Shown in pieces: positions 50,553-59,447 of a stretch of DNA of 64,000 nucleotides. The position numbers were made by a program, and so were the translations under genes. A model generated the notes under the pieces. The model saw nothing but the letters and a program-made list of their open reading frames with translations. It did no database searches and had not been told where the DNA came from. Position 1 is the stretch's first letter, and each line of letters starts with the position of its first letter. This DNA is from Dyella jiangningensis (GTDB lineage Bacteria; Pseudomonadota; Gammaproteobacteria; Xanthomonadales; Rhodanobacteraceae): NCBI RefSeq assembly GCF_003264855.1, contig NZ_NFZS01000001.1:1922001-1986000 (forward strand). The letters run 5' to 3'.

Positions 50553-52100
50553 ATGAGTCGTCGTTTGGCAGCACTTCGCAGCATGGCCTTGGTGTCGGCC
50601 TCCACTTATGTGGAATACGGCCTGGGCCTGCTGATCAGCGTCTGGATCGCACGCACCCTCGGGCCGGCGGATTTCGGCCGCTATGCCTTTACCGTATGGC
50701 TGTGCGGCTGGTTGATGACCTGCAGCAACCATGCGCTGACCACGTCGTCCACCAAGTTCATCGCCGAAGCGTACGGCGCAGAAACGCCCGGGGTGGCGTC
50801 GCATCTCTCGGCGCGCCTGATGCGCTACCAGTCGCTGAGTTCGGCCATCGTCATCGCACTGTTCGTCGTGGGTGTCGCCATCATCCAGCCATCCGAATGG
50901 AAGGGTCTCACCGTGCCGATCACCGCGCTCGTGTGCGTCGCGGTGGTGGCGAAGGCGAACTATGGCTTGCTGGTGGCGATTTCCAAGGGCCAGGAACATT
51001 TCGAACCGGTGTCGATCGCGACCGTGCTCTCGGGCGTGATCACGCTGGCGCTGGTGGCGGTGGCTTCGTGGTTCCATCTCGGGCTGCTCGCCTTCGTCGC
51101 GATCTTCGCCATCTCCTGCCTGACGCTGGGCTTGATCAACCGCATCGCCTATCGCCGCTACTGCCTGCCGTACGTACCGGGCGACATCCCGCAGGAAATG
51201 GCCGGCCGGCTGTCGCGGCACCTGCGCCTCACCGCGGTGCTCATCCTGATCATCGGCCTGAAGACCAACACGGTGGAGGTGTTCCTGCTCAACACATACG
51301 CCAACTCGACAGCGGTCGGCTTCTTCGCCATCGCCGGTACGCTCACGCGCGGCGCGGTGGAGCTGTTTTCGGTGGGGCTGACCACCACGCTGCTGCCCTA
51401 CATGGCGCGTGCGTTCGGCCAGAGCGGCCAGTCGCAGGCCACGCGCGTGCTGTCGGAAGCCACGCGTTTCTACTGGGCCACGGGCCTCATGATCGCCGGT
51501 CTCGGCTTTGTCACCACGCCGGGCCTGGTCACGTTGATGTATGGCAATCGTTACGTCGACGCCATCCCCGCCATCGAGGTCACGCTGGTGCTCGCCGGCC
51601 TGCTGCTGATCACCAACAGCATCGCCGCCTTCCAGGTGGTGACCGACCGCCAGGGCGATCGCCTGCGCATCTCCACCAGCGCGCTGGTGATCAACGTGCT
51701 GCTCGGTTTCTCGCTCATACCCCGCTTCGGCCTGCTGGGTGCGGTGCTTTGCTATGCCGGCACGCGCCTGGCGGAACTGCTGATCTGCATTTTCTATATC
51801 CGTCGCGTCGCGAGTGCGGGCCTGCCCGTCGCGCTGATGGCACGGCTGCTGGTGGTCGGCCTGGCGGCCACGGGCGCCGGGTGGCTGGTGGCGGATGTGA
51901 CGCCGGGGCACGCGGCCTTCGTCACCGGTGCCATCACCTTCGTGGCGGTGTTCGTGCCGGCCAGTTTCCTGGTGCGCTACTGGAGCGACGAGGACTTCCG
52001 CCTGATGGGCATGATCACCGACAAGCTGGGGCCGCTGGGCCGCGTGGTGATGCGCGTGCTCGGCCACCTGCAGGGGCCGCTGCCACGCGCGACTCCCTGA
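50553..52100 (+). CDS. polysaccharide flippase (Wzx/MOP family)
   Basis: This 515-residue protein has 12-14 TM helices, with the N-terminal SASTYVEYGLGLLISVWIARTLGPADFGRYAF typical of O-antigen and exopolysaccharide flippases. It moves undecaprenyl-linked repeat units to the periplasm for polymerisation. 46 bases follow the lyase-like gene. It is the last plus-strand gene of this arm and converges with the GT2 gene, whose end lies 6 bases away. Confidence 0.88.
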   Translation: MSRRLAALRSMALVSASTYVEYGLGLLISVWIARTLGPADFGRYAFTVWLCGWLMTCSNHALTTSSTKFIAEAYGAETPGVASHLSARLMRYQSLSSAIVIALFVVGVAIIQPSEWKGLTVPITALVCVAVVAKANYGLLVAISKGQEHFEPVSIATVLSGVITLALVAVASWFHLGLLAFVAIFAISCLTLGLINRIAYRRYCLPYVPGDIPQEMAGRLSRHLRLTAVLILIIGLKTNTVEVFLLNTYANSTAVGFFAIAGTLTRGAVELFSVGLTTTLLPYMARAFGQSGQSQATRVLSEATRFYWATGLMIAGLGFVTTPGLVTLMYGNRYVDAIPAIEVTLVLAGLLLITNSIAAFQVVTDRQGDRLRISTSALVINVLLGFSLIPRFGLLGAVLCYAGTRLAELLICIFYIRRVASAGLPVALMARLLVVGLAATGAGWLVADVTPGHAAFVTGAITFVAVFVPASFLVRYWSDEDFRLMGMITDKLGPLGRVVMRVLGHLQGPLPRATP

Positions 52101-52105
52101 GCCGG

Positions 52106-52858
52106 TTACACCACGCGCTTCATCACGGCCTGCCACGCGTAGTGGCACATGTGCTGTGACGAGGACAGCCAGCCCAGTCGCGCCACGTCGCGGTAGATGC
52201 GCCACTGCCAGCACGCCGCGCGCCACTTGTCCGCGGAGACGGAGCCGTCCCGCACGAGGTAATAGGCGAGTGCGTGGTCGCTCGGCACGCAGGTGGCGCT
52301 GCCGGCGCGCCGCACCATCTCAAGCCAGAACACATAGTCCTCGTGACCGACGCGGCGGAACGGCGCGTCGCCCAGGCTGCGCTCGTAGATGCCGGTGAGG
52401 TTGCCGATGTGGTTGCTGCGGAGCATCTGCTCGTAGCTGACGTTGGCGGGCGGCCGCACGTGCGACAGCAACCGGCCGTCCTCGCCCACGCGATCGTAAG
52501 GGGCGTAGCACACGCGTGATCCGGTCTCCTCCATGTGCCGCATCTGCCACTCCAGCTTGGACGAGTGCCACGCGTCGTCGCTGTCGAGGAATGCAATGTG
52601 GGAACCCCGCGCCGCCGCCATGGCGGTATTGCGCGCGGCGGCCACGCCGGCGTTGACCTCGGCATGGATGACGCGGATGCGGTCGTCCGCGGCGGCGAGC
52701 GCGTCGACCAGCGCGGCCGTTCCATCCGTGGAGGCGTCGTCGACGATCAGCAGTTCCCACGAGGCATAGCTTTGCGACAACACCGAAAGCACGGCGCCGC
52801 GGATATAGGCCTGCGCGTTGTAGGCAGGCATCACGACGCTGACCAGCGCCTGGCTCAT
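52106..52858 (-). CDS. family 2 glycosyltransferase
   Basis: This 250-residue GT-A enzyme starts MSQALVSVVMPAYNAQAYI and carries ELLIVDDASTDGT (nucleotide-binding), FLDSDDAW (DxD metal site) and VGHEDYVFWLEMVRR (acceptor-side acid). Likely one of the transferases that builds the repeat unit. Its ATG at 52858 overlaps the methyltransferase stop by ATGA; the open frame farther upstream is not homologous. Confidence 0.9.
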   Translation of the reverse strand: MSQALVSVVMPAYNAQAYIRGAVLSVLSQSYASWELLIVDDASTDGTAALVDALAAADDRIRVIHAEVNAGVAAARNTAMAAARGSHIAFLDSDDAWHSSKLEWQMRHMEETGSRVCYAPYDRVGEDGRLLSHVRPPANVSYEQMLRSNHIGNLTGIYERSLGDAPFRRVGHEDYVFWLEMVRRAGSATCVPSDHALAYYLVRDGSVSADKWRAACWQWRIYRDVARLGWLSSSQHMCHYAWQAVMKRVV

Positions 52859-53796
52859 GAAGCCGCCTGCGCGCGCTTGCGCCCGATGAAATCGATCGAC
52901 GTCACGCACAGCCGCTCGGCAGGGATGTGCGCGAACTGCGGGTGCACCTTCATGTTCGCCAGTTCGGCCAGCCGCTTTTCGCGCGGGCATTCGGTGTTGA
53001 GCACGATGTCGAAGCCGGCTTCGACGGCGCGATCGACGAACTCGTAGGCGCGCATGCGGTTCTGGTAGAGGAACGCGTTGTCCCACTGCCGCCACTGGCG
53101 GTCGGAATACTGCAGGTAGTTGAGCTGGTTGATGCGGCGGTCGACGTAGGCGTAGTGGTCGCCGCAGTTCACCGAATGGAACATGATGCCGCCGGGCGCG
53201 AGGATGCGCATGGCTTCGCGGTAGATGCCATCCACCACATCCGGCAGCACATGCTCGAGCACGCTGTTGGAAAACACGCAGTCCACCTGCTGCCCGGGCA
53301 GGGCGGTACGCGACGCATCGGCCGGCGCCTCATAGCGCACCACGCCATCGGTGGCGATGCCCACGTCGTCGCCTTGTCGAAGGCGTGCCGCCAGTTGCTG
53401 CTGGCGTTGACGGACGTCGTCCTCCGGCACGCCGCAGGCCTCGGCGATCAAGGCCACGTGCCGCGCCAGGTGCTGGGCACAGTCGCGTACCAGTTCGGGC
53501 TTGATGTGGCGGTTGAGGTCGACCGTGATCACCTGGCGCGCACCGCCCAGGTAGCAGGCAAACGGAAAGGTGGGATACCAGCCGCTGCCGATCTCGAACA
53601 GGCGCGCGCCGGCGATGGGACGACCGGCGGCCTGCAGGTGCCCCGCCATCAGGCGCCAGTCGTCCATCTTGATGTCGAATTCGCGCCTGAAATCGCGCAG
53701 GCCGCCGAAGCGGCGCTGCAGCAGGTAATGCGCCCGCTCGCCGCCCGGCACGTGGCCGAGCACCTTCTGCAACACGCCTTTCGCACGCCAATGCAT
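52855..53796 (-). CDS. SAM-dependent methyltransferase
   Basis: This 313-residue class I-like methyltransferase has the SAM motif LFEIGSGWYPTFPF near residue 65, QVITVDLNRH as the second motif, and VFSNSVLEHVLPDVVDGIYREAMRILAPGG, the LEHV-type post-motif. It probably methylates a sugar in the polymer. MHWRAKGVLQ at 53796 is a natural start; longer starts are possible. It lies 5 bases after the deacetylase-like gene. Confidence 0.83.
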   Translation of the reverse strand: MHWRAKGVLQKVLGHVPGGERAHYLLQRRFGGLRDFRREFDIKMDDWRLMAGHLQAAGRPIAGARLFEIGSGWYPTFPFACYLGGARQVITVDLNRHIKPELVRDCAQHLARHVALIAEACGVPEDDVRQRQQQLAARLRQGDDVGIATDGVVRYEAPADASRTALPGQQVDCVFSNSVLEHVLPDVVDGIYREAMRILAPGGIMFHSVNCGDHYAYVDRRINQLNYLQYSDRQWRQWDNAFLYQNRMRAYEFVDRAVEAGFDIVLNTECPREKRLAELANMKVHPQFAHIPAERLCVTSIDFIGRKRAQAAS

Positions 53797-53801
53797 AGCA
53801 G

Positions 53802-55043
53802 CTACTCCATGTCGGGAACGCCAGCGAGCGCGTCGGCCCGCTGCGCATGCGGCATCGCCGGAGATGCCCACCGGGCCGCGCCGGGCGGTGGCGGCAACTC
53901 GTAGTCGCGATAGCGCGAGGGGTTACCGTCCAGGCCGGCTTCCGCCGCCTTGATGATGTTGTAGGTCTCGCGCGCGGTGACGTAATGCAGCACGTAGCGT
54001 TCGCCGTCGTTGTAGGCGCGTTCGAGATGTGCATGCATGGCATGGGCAGGCGCGCCGAGCAGGGTATCCATGTCGCGTTCCTGGGTGCCGTGCGTGTGGA
54101 TCTTCACGAAGATCCACTCCGGACGCCCTTCGACATGGATGCCGGTGCGGATCCACGCATCGACACGCTCGGGCGTCGGTGGGCAGCTGTGGCGCACGTC
54201 GGCATTCTCGATGCGGGGCATGATGCCCTTGCGGCGGCGCTTCCAGTCCAGCCCGAGGGGGCCTTGCACGATCATCAGGTCGCCGCTGGCCTCGCCACCG
54301 ACCTTCACCCGCGTGCCGGTGTCGTGGGACTTGGGGCCATGCGGGTCGTCGGTCGCGTAATAGATCGCATTGATCGTGCGGGTCTGCGTTTCGCTCGGCG
54401 CGGAGGGCAGGGTGAAGTCCGCGTAGCAACCCAGTTCGCGCAGCAGGATCAGCTCGTTGTTGAGACCGCACCAGCGACCGTCCGCGCGCGAGTTGTCCAG
54501 CGACCAGTTGCCGTGGATGAAGCCGAAGCGCAGCTGTCCCGTGCGTGGATCGCGCGACAGCGCGCCATGGCGGGCGTGCAGCAGTTCATTGAAACGCGCG
54601 ATGGTTGCGCGGAAGTTGTCCGGCGTGTCGTTGTCGTGGTGAAGGTGGATCTCGATTTCACCGTAGCCGTTTGCGCAAAGCTCGGCGAGCTTGTCGAGGT
54701 GCTCGGGAAGGTATTCCTCTTCCGGATAGAAGAAGGTGTGCTGGGGCGGCCGGCCATCCGCATCGCGATGCTGCGATGCCATGGCGGGATAGTCGCGATG
54801 CCAGCGATCGACGCGGCGGCGTTGCGTTTCGAGATCGACGCGGCCCCACGCGGGTTCGTAGTGGTCGACGAAGCAGAACATCACGTGGATCGGGCCCTTG
54901 ACCGGCGGATGCCTGCGGCGGCGCAGGTAGCTGCCCAGCCACACCTGCATGTTGCGCGAGCGTATGGCTAGCCAGGCAACCAGGCCGAGTGCCGCGCCCA
55001 TGGCGGCAACGACCAGCAGCGCGATGACGATGGGTTGGATCAT
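53802..55043 (-). CDS. membrane-anchored polysaccharide deacetylase-fold protein
   Basis: This 413-residue protein has an N-terminal TM helix (about 3-27) and then a domain with FCFVDHYEPAWG, HTFFYPEEEYLPEHLDKLAEL, EIEIHLHHDNDTPDNF and FGFIHGNWSLDNS. These resemble the acidic/His metal motifs of glycoside hydrolase/deacetylase-fold proteins, although the canonical NodB motif TFDDGP is missing. It lies directly beside a clear NodB deacetylase on the same strand (27 bases upstream). A function in trimming or deacetylating the polymer is inferred only. Confidence 0.65.
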   Translation of the reverse strand: MIQPIVIALLVVAAMGAALGLVAWLAIRSRNMQVWLGSYLRRRRHPPVKGPIHVMFCFVDHYEPAWGRVDLETQRRRVDRWHRDYPAMASQHRDADGRPPQHTFFYPEEEYLPEHLDKLAELCANGYGEIEIHLHHDNDTPDNFRATIARFNELLHARHGALSRDPRTGQLRFGFIHGNWSLDNSRADGRWCGLNNELILLRELGCYADFTLPSAPSETQTRTINAIYYATDDPHGPKSHDTGTRVKVGGEASGDLMIVQGPLGLDWKRRRKGIMPRIENADVRHSCPPTPERVDAWIRTGIHVEGRPEWIFVKIHTHGTQERDMDTLLGAPAHAMHAHLERAYNDGERYVLHYVTARETYNIIKAAEAGLDGNPSRYRDYELPPPPGAARWASPAMPHAQRADALAGVPDME

Positions 55044-55070
55044 GGTGGGTCCCCGGCGGCCGTCGCGTGT

Positions 55071-55703
55071 TCAGGCGGGCAATGCAGGAAAGGTAAAACC
55101 GTGCTGCTTCCACTCGGGCAGCATGGTTTCCAGGACGTGACGCGAGCAGTCGCTGTCGTCGTGCATCAGCATCACGTCACCGTCGCGTGGCGGCTGCTCG
55201 CGCAGCCTCGCAGTCAGTTCCTCGGGCTGTCGATGCTGGTAGTCGAGCGTGTCGTACGACCAGTACGCGAGATTGCGGCGATTGAGCGCGAATCGCAGTG
55301 CGAGGGCAGGCGAGAACGCGCCGCGCGGCGGGCGGAAGCGATGATGACGCCGGCCATCGAATCCTCGCAGCACCTTGTCGGTGCGTTGCACCTCCTGCCA
55401 TTGCTCACGGTGCGAGAGAGCGTGGAACAGCGGATGCGTGTACGAATGATTGCCCAGGCTGTGGCCATCCTCGACGATGCGCCACACCAGCTCGGGGTGG
55501 CGCTCCGCTTCGCGTCCGATCAGGAAGAACGTGGCCTTGGCGCCATGGCGTCGCAACAGCTCCAGCAGCGCCGGCGTGTGTTGGGGGTTCGGTCCATCGT
55601 CGAAGGTGAGATAGAGCGCCTTGCCGGTGCGTGGCCCACGGGTGGAGACCACCGCGTCGGGAAACCATTGCAGCATGCGCATCTTCTTGGGACGAAAACT
55701 CAT
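55071..55703 (-). CDS. polysaccharide deacetylase (NodB domain)
   Basis: This 210-residue enzyme has all NodB motifs: LYLTFDDGPNPQHT (motif 1), GNHSYTHP (metal His pair, motif 2), FRPPRGAF (motif 3), YDTLDY and LMHDDS (motif 5). It removes N-acetyl groups from a polysaccharide. There is no obvious signal peptide, unlike most secreted deacetylases, so it may act in the cytoplasm or be exported otherwise. It overlaps no neighbour. Start ATG at 55703. Confidence 0.93.
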   Translation of the reverse strand: MSFRPKKMRMLQWFPDAVVSTRGPRTGKALYLTFDDGPNPQHTPALLELLRRHGAKATFFLIGREAERHPELVWRIVEDGHSLGNHSYTHPLFHALSHREQWQEVQRTDKVLRGFDGRRHHRFRPPRGAFSPALALRFALNRRNLAYWSYDTLDYQHRQPEELTARLREQPPRDGDVMLMHDDSDCSRHVLETMLPEWKQHGFTFPALPA

Positions 55704-56145
55704 GGTGACGGCTCGCGCTTGGGCCCTGGGCGCGACGGATCCATTCCGGTATTCCCCTGATCCGTCTACGGACGGCGCATGCAGCAGGCCGTCCTGACAT
55801 GCCCACTGTCTCCTGTTGTGGCTTCGATATCCATTGGCACATCGGCAATGCCGGCATGCGACCGACAGGCTATGACGAACGGCCGATGGGCCGGTGGCGA
55901 GGCCTCCGCTTTTGTGCAGCAGCTAGCCGTTTCGTGAAGAACCATCGCGCATGCCTTGGCAATTCGACGGATGGGCGCACCCGGGGGGTTCCGTTAGGCT
56001 GCTTTTCGACACATGCGGGTCGAGAAACGTCCCGGCATGCCGGCAGGCGTTCCGCGACATGCGGACGCTTCCGTTTTTGCGTGATCAACCGGACAGGGGA
56101 CGAGAACATGGTGGTTGCGCATCGGCCCCGTGCGCGGGAGCGGGC
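55704..56145. other. divergent non-coding region
   Basis: The 442 bases separate the minus-strand deacetylase arm from the plus-strand glycosyltransferase arm. It holds one perfect palindrome (CCGGCATGCCGG, 56032-56043) and a GGGAG ribosome-binding site (from about 56136) just before the next gene. No gene or clear -35/-10 pair was found, although promoters for both arms must lie here. Confidence 0.5.
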
Positions 56146-57336
56146 ATGCTAGAGAAGTACGGGGTGGTCTATTTCGGCAATGACTGGTTCGCCGAAAACC
56201 GCACCAGCAGCCACCATGTGGCCGCGCGGTTGGCGGCGACGATGCCGGTGCTGTACGTGGATTCGCCGGGCATGCGTGCGCCGAATGCGAGCGGGCGCGA
56301 TCTTCGGCGGGCCTTTCGCAAGTTCGCCGAGGCGTTGCGCGCACCGCGTCGCGTGGATGCCAACCTCTGGCATTGCACGGTGCCGCAACTGCCGTTCCGG
56401 CGGATTCCGGGCGTCAGCCTGTTCAATCGCCTGTTCAGCCAGTGGGCGTTGCGCCGCGCGATGCGCGTGCTGGGCGCGCGCCCGCGCATCTCGTGGTTCG
56501 TGACGCCGCATCCCGGCTTCCTGGCCAAGCGGCTCGGCGAAGCGTTCTGCGTCTACTACTGCATCGACGACTATGCGGCGCATCCTGGCGTGGATGCCGA
56601 CGTGATCGCGGCCAGCGACCTGGCGTTGACGCGCAAGGCGGACGTCGTGTTCGTCGCGCCGCCCGCCTTGCTCGCCGGCAAGCAGGCGTTGAATCCCAAC
56701 ACGCATTTCTCGCCGCATGGCGTGGACGCGACGTTGTTTGCGCAGGCGTCGGACCCGGCCACGGTGATTCCACCGGCGGCGCGGGGATTGCGGCATCCGG
56801 TCGTGGGCTACTTCGGTTCGATCCACGCCTGGATCGATATCGAGCTGATCGCGTCGCTTGCGCGCGTGCGGCCGCAATGGACCTTTCTGCTGGTGGGCTA
56901 CGCGGCGATCAGGGCACCTGAACTCGCGTCGTTGCCCAACGTGGTGTTTGCCGGCGCCCAGCCCTACGCGTCGCTGCCGGCCTGGGCGAGGGCGTTCGAC
57001 GTGGCGATCATTCCCTACCGGCGCAACCGCCAGGTGGAGAACGCCAATCCACTCAAGCTGCGCGAATACCTCGCCACCGGCAAACCGGTCGTGGCGGTGG
57101 GCAACCCGGAGATCGCGCGCTTCGCTGGTGTCGTGCGCATTGCCGAGGGACACGAGGATTTCCTGGCGGGCCTGGAGCAGGCCATTGCCGAGGGTCCGGA
57201 ACACGGCGCCGCGGCACGCATGGCCGCCGTGGCGGACCAGACCTGGGATCGTCGCGTGGAGGACGTGCTGCGCGAAGTCGCCGCGTCGATCGCGGCGGCG
57301 GACATGACTTTGGCTGATCGTCGGGTATCGGAATGA
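56146..57336 (+). CDS. glycosyltransferase (GT-B fold, TuaH/GT1-like)
   Basis: This 396-residue protein shows the GT-B split: VVYFGNDWFAENRTSSHHVAARLA at the N-terminus, HPVVGYFGSIHAWIDIEL at the start of the second domain, and FDVAIIPYRRNRQVENANPLKLREYLATGKPVVA for nucleotide-sugar binding. YCIDDYAAHPG with VFVAPPALLAGK is typical for the TuaH-like group. GGGAG precedes the ATG at 56146. Its stop overlaps the start of the fusion protein gene. Confidence 0.85.
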   Translation: MLEKYGVVYFGNDWFAENRTSSHHVAARLAATMPVLYVDSPGMRAPNASGRDLRRAFRKFAEALRAPRRVDANLWHCTVPQLPFRRIPGVSLFNRLFSQWALRRAMRVLGARPRISWFVTPHPGFLAKRLGEAFCVYYCIDDYAAHPGVDADVIAASDLALTRKADVVFVAPPALLAGKQALNPNTHFSPHGVDATLFAQASDPATVIPPAARGLRHPVVGYFGSIHAWIDIELIASLARVRPQWTFLLVGYAAIRAPELASLPNVVFAGAQPYASLPAWARAFDVAIIPYRRNRQVENANPLKLREYLATGKPVVAVGNPEIARFAGVVRIAEGHEDFLAGLEQAIAEGPEHGAAARMAAVADQTWDRRVEDVLREVAASIAAADMTLADRRVSE

Positions 57337-59438
57337 ATGCACCTGTCAGGGGCAAGCTGCGCATCGGCATCGTGGGTGCCGGTTATGTGGCGCGCTATCA
57401 CATCGAGGCCCTGCAGCGCCTGGATTTCGTCGAGATCGTCGGCATCTGCGACCTCGACCTGGGGGCGGCACGCAAGCTTGCCGCCGCCTTCAAGCTGGAC
57501 CTCGCCACCGCCAGCCTGGCGGACCTGGCCGACCGCAAGCCGCATGCGATGTATGTGCTGACGCCGCCGTCGAGCCATTGCGCCTTGACCTTGCGTGCGC
57601 TGGACATGGGCTGCCACGTGTTCGTCGAGAAGCCGATGGCCGAATCCGTGGCCGAATGCGACGCGATGATCGCCCGGGCGCAGGAGCGCGGGCTGGTGCT
57701 GTCGGTCGATCATTCCGATCTGTTCGACCCGGTGGTGATGCGCGCACGCGAACTCGTGCAGTCGGGTGCGTGCGGCGACGTGGTGGCGGTGGATGTGTGG
57801 CGCAGCTCCGACTACGCGCCCTACGGTGGTGGACCGCTGCCGCCGATGGTGGCGCAGGGCTCCTACCCGTTCCGCGACCTGGGCGTGCATGGCCTGTATA
57901 CGCTGGAGGCATTCCTGGGCGAGTTGCAACACGTGGACATCCGGCATCGCTCCAGCGGTCGCTCCACCACGCTCAAGTTCGACGAATGGCAGGCCACGGC
58001 GGACGGCGCGCATGGCAGCGGCCGCGTGATGCTGTCGTGGAACGTGCGGCCGATGCTGAACCGCCTGGTGGTGCAGGGCACGCGCGGCGTGATCGAAGTA
58101 GACCGCTTCCTGCAGGTGTGCCGCGTGCGGCGGATGCTGCCGGGGCCCAAGTTCATCGGCATCGTGGCCGGCGCGTTCTTCGGTGCGCTCGCCGACGTGT
58201 TTCGCGTACCGTGGAACGTGTTCCGGTTCGCCACCGGCATGTTGCGGCCTTCGCCTGGCATCCAGGCCGGTGCGCAGGCGTTCGCGCAGGCCTTGCACGA
58301 AGGCAGGCCGCCGCCGGTGAGCGCGGAGGACGGACGGCGACCGATCGCCTGGATGGAAGAAGCGTGCCGACGCGCGGACGCCGAGCGTGAGCAGGAGCTT
58401 GCCAGCCGCCATGCGCCGCTGGAACCGGTCGATGCGCTGGTGACAGGTGCGTCGGGCTTCCTCGGGCGCGCCCTGGTGGCGGCCTTGCGGCGCAGCGGAC
58501 AACGCGTGCGCGTGCTGGTACGGCGCACCGATCCGCGTCTCGCCACGTCGGTGGAACAGGTGGTGATCGGCGACCTCGGCGACCCCCGCATCGTGGATCA
58601 TGCCGTGCAGGGGGCGCGCACGGTGTACCACGTGGGAGCGGCGATGGGTGGCGGTCCGCGCGACTTCGAGGCGGGCACCGTCTGGGGCACGCGCAACGTG
58701 GTCGATGCCTGCCTGAGGCATGGCACGCATCGCCTGGTGTACGTCAGCTCGATGAGCGTGCTCGATCACGCCGGCCGCGATCCGCTGGTGCAGATCCACG
58801 AGAGCTCCCCGCTGGAGCCGTACCCGGAACGGCGCGGCAGCTACACGCAGACCAAGCTCACCGCCGAGAACCATGTGCGCGACGCGATGATCGAGCATGG
58901 CCTGCCGGCGGTGGTGATCCGTCCGGGCCAGATCGTGGGACCAGGCTCGGAAAACGTCACGCCCAACGGCACGCTGGCGATCGGCGGTCGCTGGATCGCC
59001 GTCGGCCCTGCTTCGCAGACGCTGCCATTGGTGTACATCGACGATGTGGTCGACGCGCTGCTGCTGGCCGGTTGCGCGCCGGCGGCCGATGGGCGTCTCG
59101 TGCACGTGGTCGATCCGGCCATCGTCACGCAAGGCGAATACCTGGCCCGCGTGTCGCGCAAGCGTGGCAGCACGCTTCGCCTTATGCGCTGGCCCAAGAG
59201 CGTGCTGCTGACCCTGGCGCTGGGCGTGGAAACCCTGGGCAAGCTGCTGGGACGCCAAGTGCCGCTCACGCGCTATCGCGTGCAGTCGTTGCGTCCTCTG
59301 GCCAACTTCGACCAGCGTGTGGCGCGCGACGTGCTGGGCTGGGAGCCGCGCGCGGGGCTCAAGCGCGGCATGGACCTCATGTTCGCCGACGAAAGCATGC
59401 CGCCCGCGGTCGTCGTGTCGCCCGCGTCCGACAAATAG
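57333..59438 (+). CDS. fusion protein: Gfo/Idh/MocA oxidoreductase plus NAD-dependent epimerase
   Basis: This 701-residue protein joins two normally separate enzymes. Residues 1-about 355 form a Gfo/Idh/MocA dehydrogenase (RIGIVGAGYVARYHIEAL, then VFVEKPMAESVAE with the EKP signature, then HSDLFDPVV). Residues about 368-680 form an extended SDR (DALVTGASGFLGRALVAAL, VYVSSMSVLD, and YTQTKLTAE in the YxxxK position). Both sites look complete, suggesting channelled oxidation and epimerisation or reduction of an NDP-sugar. No stop or frame change was seen at the junction. Confidence 0.88.
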   Translation: MNAPVRGKLRIGIVGAGYVARYHIEALQRLDFVEIVGICDLDLGAARKLAAAFKLDLATASLADLADRKPHAMYVLTPPSSHCALTLRALDMGCHVFVEKPMAESVAECDAMIARAQERGLVLSVDHSDLFDPVVMRARELVQSGACGDVVAVDVWRSSDYAPYGGGPLPPMVAQGSYPFRDLGVHGLYTLEAFLGELQHVDIRHRSSGRSTTLKFDEWQATADGAHGSGRVMLSWNVRPMLNRLVVQGTRGVIEVDRFLQVCRVRRMLPGPKFIGIVAGAFFGALADVFRVPWNVFRFATGMLRPSPGIQAGAQAFAQALHEGRPPPVSAEDGRRPIAWMEEACRRADAEREQELASRHAPLEPVDALVTGASGFLGRALVAALRRSGQRVRVLVRRTDPRLATSVEQVVIGDLGDPRIVDHAVQGARTVYHVGAAMGGGPRDFEAGTVWGTRNVVDACLRHGTHRLVYVSSMSVLDHAGRDPLVQIHESSPLEPYPERRGSYTQTKLTAENHVRDAMIEHGLPAVVIRPGQIVGPGSENVTPNGTLAIGGRWIAVGPASQTLPLVYIDDVVDALLLAGCAPAADGRLVHVVDPAIVTQGEYLARVSRKRGSTLRLMRWPKSVLLTLALGVETLGKLLGRQVPLTRYRVQSLRPLANFDQRVARDVLGWEPRAGLKRGMDLMFADESMPPAVVVSPASDK

Positions 59439-59447
59439 GCACCGAGC

